NCBI GenBank assembly: GCA_902806575.1
Contig: CADCXD010000002.1
Span: 310,001-374,000 of the forward strand
From: Jackrogersella multiformis
Taxonomy: Eukaryota > Ascomycota > Sordariomycetes > Xylariales > Hypoxylaceae
Reading direction: 5' to 3'
DNA: 64,000 nucleotides
The position numbers and the translations under genes are program-made. Below the pieces are notes generated by a model. That model had not been told where the DNA came from. It saw only the letters and a program-made list of their open reading frames with translations, and did no database searches. Positions 59,251-64,000 of this stretch are shown here, one piece after another (position 1 is the first letter of the stretch; the number at the start of each line of letters is the position of its first letter).

Positions 59251-62132
59251 GTTGAACGGTAGTAGAGAAACACGGCGATAATGCTAAAATTGTGTTAGCT
59301 AAGATGGTACATAGATGTCACTTAAGAGGGTTCAGTTATCTAGCTCTACATGCATGAGCATGATGGGCGAATAAAAATAGATAGTCGGGAAAAGGGGAAG
59401 GGGTAAAGGGAAGCGGACAATTAGGAGAGGAAAGAAAAGCCGAAGTTAGAAACGTTACGATGGTATAACCGATCAACTTGTCTCTTGCCTCATTGAAGTA
59501 TAAATAAAAATACCAATGAGATTGAAAACTTGGAATTGATCTGACAAGTATAAGGTAATGTAACGTTGACGGCGGGTAAGGCACAGTAAGCAACAAAGCG
59601 GAAGCGGTCCGACGGTAGGCTCCGGCGGAAGTCTACGCGGTGAGATGGACGGAGCGGGCGATGGGCCGTAAACGACCGAGAATGGAAAGTGTAGCCGGTG
59701 CGAGGCAGTCACAACGTACCTGCGCTAGAAGAACCCAGACGGTTCAGAAGATTGGGGGAATATTATCGAAATCGAATAGGTATTGAATTTGCAGAAACTT
59801 CAATAGTCGGTAAGTTGGTAAGGGTGGTTGGATGAGAGGATTGACAAGTCTAGCCGAAAGGCTAAGGGGTAGGCAGCATGAAGTACGGAAGGCCGATGCG
59901 AGACTGAGAACCTCTGACCGCTTCCCTTTAGGAGGCGAGCGAGGCCGAGGCACTCGGAAGAGATATTCCACAGTCGGGTTTATAAAGATCTCGATTCAAT
60001 ATTTCGTAATCTCTATAGCTTCGTGATAAGCTACTGTAGTGTAAAGGGAATAAGGGAACAATAGCCTGATCATCCATTTCACCTTCATGATGTGGTATCT
60101 GTAGAAATAGACGCGAGACATTGGAACCCTGTCAGTTTGTTTACATGGTACCTTGTACATACAGAGGAATTGATTGCGATATCCCTGCAAATGCATAAGA
60201 ATTCATGGATTTCGTGCATACTGACTTATACCGGCATATAGGTCCACTGTTTTAACTACCTAGCAGCTAGAAGCCATTGGAAATTTACATAATATGCATT
60301 AGAGTGGATACTTATCTCCTATAAAAGGAGATATTCTAATAGATAGCCTTATGATGGTCTGTGCCCTACCTAGGTAGATCTAAGGACTGGATCGATTTCT
60401 GAGAAACTCAACTTCCTCTAGAACATCAATAAAAACATAAAAACCCCATCTTCAAAATTATAATTTTATCATCCTTTTACCTAATATATACATATCTGAG
60501 ATATGCATCTGAGAATACTAGCTGTCCTCCCTCATGCGCATTTTTTCTTAGCCGATATTTAGCCAAAGCTTAGCTCAACTGCCTTAATACCTCACGACCT
60601 GTTTGACTGGATGCCCTGAAAAGGCCCTGATTGTGGCAAGCCAATGACCAAACAGCTGTCCACATATTGTTAAGACAGGGATCTCTATGGCTCTATCTAT
60701 GGACCAAGAGCCGCAAACAGCCGTTGGACAACTTGACTTGCAGCAACTTGCATACCTACCTACCTAGGGTACACTTGCAAACTGACACAATCTAGATGTC
60801 TTTCAAGAAGGGAAATCCAGATTCCATATCGACAAACACGCTACTAGGTACATACAAGCAATGCCAGTCTTCATCGAAATCGCTATCTTGGGATCGTGTG
60901 TGACTTCTAATACGCATAGAGCCTTGGTAAGGCTAGTACAGATGTACGATTACCTTGCTCCATGCCCCAAGTTACAGCACAAAATATGTCGCACAATGTC
61001 TACAAGAGAGTAGTCAGACAAGAACGCATACCTAGGTAGAGACCATGATAAGTTCAATTGGTAGCGCCATCGGGATGACACGGACTCCTTAGAGTCTGGG
61101 AATAACGAAGTCAAGATTAAGAGAGATCTTCCCGGTTCTATCGCGTCAACAGTCAGAACGGTTCGCATTTCTGCGCTTGTCTCATACGCTGTGTTTGCAA
61201 GCAAAGTGTTCTGAGTGGTCCGTCTCCAAAACTGTACAACCTCTGATCCAGCGGTCAACCCGTCTTTTCCTAAAATGGGGCACGAGCTCTACCTTTTGGA
61301 GCCATCTTGAAGTTCGGACGTTTGAAGACACTTTCGATGGCTCTTCCATGATTCTTTCTCCACTGGCTTGCTAATAGCTTCCACCCAGCCTAGCTTCCCT
61401 CCCTTCGGATAGCTTGAGAACCGATATTGAGTTAAGTTCTGGAGAATGTCAAACTGGCATGCGTGCTCTAAGGTCTTAGTTATTTATGGCCAGCGATAGA
61501 GCCTCTCAGGGAGTTGTTGGACACCGGCCATGCGTTTGCATGCGCCTGCGCCGTCCCGCTCCCGCTCTATATCCCCGTTGCCATGTTGAAAGTGACAGCG
61601 GCCGAATGTACCGATCTTTCAGAGCTTTCATGGTAGCAAGCGCATGTTGTGTTCTGAACGGGACCTTCCTCTTTTTTGTTTGTGTTCTCAGTCTGTCCTC
61701 CATTCTCGTCGTTACATACTACCAAGACCCGCCCGGTTGCCCACCTACCCAGACAGATATGTGAGACGTCATGGAACCGTATCTTATGTCGTCCTAGGCT
61801 CGACCTCGATGTGCCTGTGTTCTTTGGATACCTCTTCCTGGGGGGTTGTATACCTAGGTACCTACCTAGGTAAGTAATCATGACTCTGCCCATAGATTCG
61901 TCCACAGAGATATTGGTGGTTAGGGTTGTCCACGTCGACTAGCAGTTTTCCGAACCACTGAGTTTCTGACCAAACGATATATATCTACTATAATATCCCA
62001 GTATTCCCCTGCCTGTTTGTCTCAATCCCTTTATTACGTCGAGACATACAATATTCCTGGCCTCACTTCCCCACTGCGTGTCTTTCCATTCCGCTATACC
62101 CTTGTGCTACAAAACCCTTAGCCAAAAACATC
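59251..62132. other. Divergent intergenic region, nothing supported
   Basis: 2.9 kb between the starts of the 595-residue protein gene (minus) and the LrgB-like gene (plus). Mixed composition with palindromes at 60370, 60760, 61030 and 61851-61874. The AT-rich GATATATATCTACTATAATATCC near 61977-61999 (23 bases; key part TATATATC) is a possible core promoter for the downstream gene. Confidence 0.5.
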
Positions 62133-63866
62133 ATGAATTCCCTTGCTCAACAGTTGTGTAGGAGTGTCCAGGCACCGGAAACGGTCAAAAGATTCCATGA
62201 TGCTGGGATGGGATTTGCGTTTATCGTACTAATCCAACTCCTTATTGTCCCAGTCCAGATCCTGCTTGATCTTCATTCTATCAACGTCCCAGCTTCGATT
62301 TTAGTGATGCTTCTCATATCGTTTCTTATGATAGCTACAAATTACATACACGGAGGCACCGCACAGCTATACTCTAAGCATATAAGAGGACCGACCGACT
62401 TCCTTGGCCGTCACATGTCATTCGGGTTCGTAGCTTCGTTCATTATGCTCAACAGAGACCACATATCCAATGCAATTGACATCCCAAAAATTGCTGGAGC
62501 CTTCAGTGAGCCACCAAGAGAACGTTACCCTCTTATAAATTTGACTAACTTATCAGCTATTACCACTCTTATGGGTTACATAAGCTCATTCTTACTTGCA
62601 ACGGGAGGCTTCAAGCTAGAGCAACGGCTCCGGGGACAACAGACGAAACTCCATCAAGATCTTGAAAGCAATAACAAATCTTGGCCTAGCCCCTCCACAG
62701 CTTGGCCGGCCCCACCAATGGAAGGCTCTCCCAGGCCTCTATCTCAGTTGTCTCGGATAAGTGTGGCTCTAGCGAAGAGCGGATCTTTTACTTCGATTGA
62801 GCCTGCGAAAAGGGGCTCAGCCTCACAATCCATAAACCACTTCGTCCGCACGGCCCCACTATGGATTTGCGTCTTCCTCCTTGCCGTCGTTGGAATTCCG
62901 ATATACTCCGCGACTGGTTACGAGGCACCATTCGAGTTTTTGTGTTTCGTGCTATTCTGGGTCTTGTCTGTCCAGTTCCAAAGGTCATTAAAAGCTTCTT
63001 GCCGCCTCCTACAGTTTCCGAGACTAAGGTCGATAATAATCATCTTGGCGAATCCAGTATTAGTTACTTGGGCACTCGGAACATGCTACCTCTGGATTAA
63101 GACAACCTGCACCACGCAGACAATTAATATTGTTATCTCTGAGTTTCGCAGACACGACACCTTGGCTGAGAGCATAACTGCAATCATCCGCGGTGGTGAT
63201 ATGGCTAGTCATATTGGTGCTGGTGACTTAACTGGTCCCATCCTCGATGCTGGAATTGTTTGCTTGGGGTTCAAAATGTTCGAATATCGAAAAGAGCTTT
63301 GGGAAAGCCTTGGCACAGTATTTACTACATGCGCAATACTCGCCGCGGCCAACATCTTCCTTACCGTCCTTGTCGCCCGCGTAATAGGTTTACAACCTGC
63401 AGACGCCCTTGCCTTTGCCGCCCGAACTGTTACGATTGCCCTCGGAGTGCCCGCGATTCAAAGCATAGGCGGCAGCACGACACTCATGAGTGCGATGGTC
63501 ATATTCGGCGGGATCATCTTCCAGATGGCTGGGGACTGGCTATTCTCACTCCTGCAAATCAACGATCGGAAATGCCAACATAAGTTTAATAGCGAGAGCG
63601 TGAGTGATGTAGAAAAGACAGGAGACATGGCGATAGGATATAAGAAGGAGCCCCAACGAGGCGCCAGCGACGATACCGCGGTCATCGCGGCCGGTGTGAC
63701 AGTGGGCATCAACGCGGCGGCGATGGGTACGGCGTATCTCATCGAACGGGACTCGAAAGCTACTGCATATTCCGCGTTGTCAATGATAATGTTTGGGGCC
63801 ATGACAGTAGCACTTACGGCACTGCCGGGTGTCTCGGAGGCTATGATTTTTCTAGCATCGCGATGA
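62133..63866 (+). CDS. LrgA/LrgB-like integral membrane protein
   Basis: Single-exon frame of 577 residues, preceded by a C-rich untranslated region. The N-terminal half has about four hydrophobic segments in the LrgA/CidA position. A Ser/Pro-rich hydrophilic loop follows (about 170-240, PSPSTAWPAPPMEGSPRP). The C-terminal half has multiple helices ending in the LrgB-type block AARTVTIALGVPAIQSIGGS (about 428-447), then helix, loop and final helices. The fused LrgA-LrgB architecture matches plant PLGG1, a chloroplast glycolate/glycerate exporter, and fungal relatives; bacterial LrgAB proteins modulate murein hydrolase release and metabolite export. In a fungus a carboxylate transport role is inference. 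No clear targeting peptide is seen. Confidence 0.85.
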   Translation: MNSLAQQLCRSVQAPETVKRFHDAGMGFAFIVLIQLLIVPVQILLDLHSINVPASILVMLLISFLMIATNYIHGGTAQLYSKHIRGPTDFLGRHMSFGFVASFIMLNRDHISNAIDIPKIAGAFSEPPRERYPLINLTNLSAITTLMGYISSFLLATGGFKLEQRLRGQQTKLHQDLESNNKSWPSPSTAWPAPPMEGSPRPLSQLSRISVALAKSGSFTSIEPAKRGSASQSINHFVRTAPLWICVFLLAVVGIPIYSATGYEAPFEFLCFVLFWVLSVQFQRSLKASCRLLQFPRLRSIIIILANPVLVTWALGTCYLWIKTTCTTQTINIVISEFRRHDTLAESITAIIRGGDMASHIGAGDLTGPILDAGIVCLGFKMFEYRKELWESLGTVFTTCAILAAANIFLTVLVARVIGLQPADALAFAARTVTIALGVPAIQSIGGSTTLMSAMVIFGGIIFQMAGDWLFSLLQINDRKCQHKFNSESVSDVEKTGDMAIGYKKEPQRGASDDTAVIAAGVTVGINAAAMGTAYLIERDSKATAYSALSMIMFGAMTVALTALPGVSEAMIFLASR

Positions 63867-64000
63867 GATGCAAGCTTTAGGCGAGAGCTCCGGTTAGGGG
63901 TCACAAAGATTCATGATATATGAGACGTCTCGATGTTGCATGAGCATTTCGGACATAGCGAATGATACCACCACATATGCGGGATAGACACAGCGATGCC

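Overview
This window is chromosomal DNA from a filamentous ascomycete, most probably a Sordariomycete. The evidence is genes broken by many short GT-AG introns (mostly about 47-136 bp), typical fungal families (PDR-type ABC transporter, CYP7/8-like P450s, HET-domain protein, GH55 glucanase, Egh16-like secreted protein, spore-type large catalase, LrgB-like membrane protein), a transposon ruined by repeat-induced point mutation (RIP), and dozens of short palindromes of the CCTAGG/TACCTAGGTA type in intergenic DNA. The species cannot be named from this alone. All exon coordinates were worked out by hand from reading frame, splice signals and family consensus. In every spliced model given, the exon lengths add up to an intact frame.

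Left arm (1-14452): the 3' half of an ABCG/PDR drug-efflux pump runs tail to tail with a P450. That P450 shares a 1.7 kb divergent promoter region with a second, distantly related P450. Next come a membrane protein with a Cys-rich ectodomain, a membrane-tethered cupredoxin-like protein and an amidase with six introns. The pump plus two P450s looks like a detoxification or metabolite-tailoring group, but no backbone synthase is visible.

Middle (14453-31614): a gene-poor block dominated by one complete but dead Ty3/gypsy LTR retrotransposon (16077-22998). It has two 314-bp LTRs and a 5-bp ATTAC target duplication, and recognisable reverse transcriptase and integrase fossils on the minus strand. 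RIP density falls toward both outer edges of the element. About 4 kb without any supported gene follows, then a gene for a basic disordered protein (27010-28008) and another 3.6 kb of empty DNA.

Right arm (31615-64000): a HET-domain protein, a zinc-independent medium-chain (enoyl-reductase-like) dehydrogenase, a secreted GH55 exo-beta-1,3-glucanase, an MFS sugar transporter, a large-subunit catalase, a palindromic MITE, a frameshifted nuclear-type gene with two related domains, an Egh16-like secreted protein, a small single-pass membrane protein, a 595-residue protein of unknown family, and an LrgA/LrgB-like transporter. The glucanase and the sugar transporter are neighbours on the same strand and could act in sequence on beta-glucan, but this is inference.

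No CRISPR array, rRNA or convincing tRNA was seen. No obviously new multi-gene system was found. The items most worth following up are the RIP gradient across the LTRs, the palindromic MITE, the frameshifted gene, the P450/ABC group and the 595-aa unknown.
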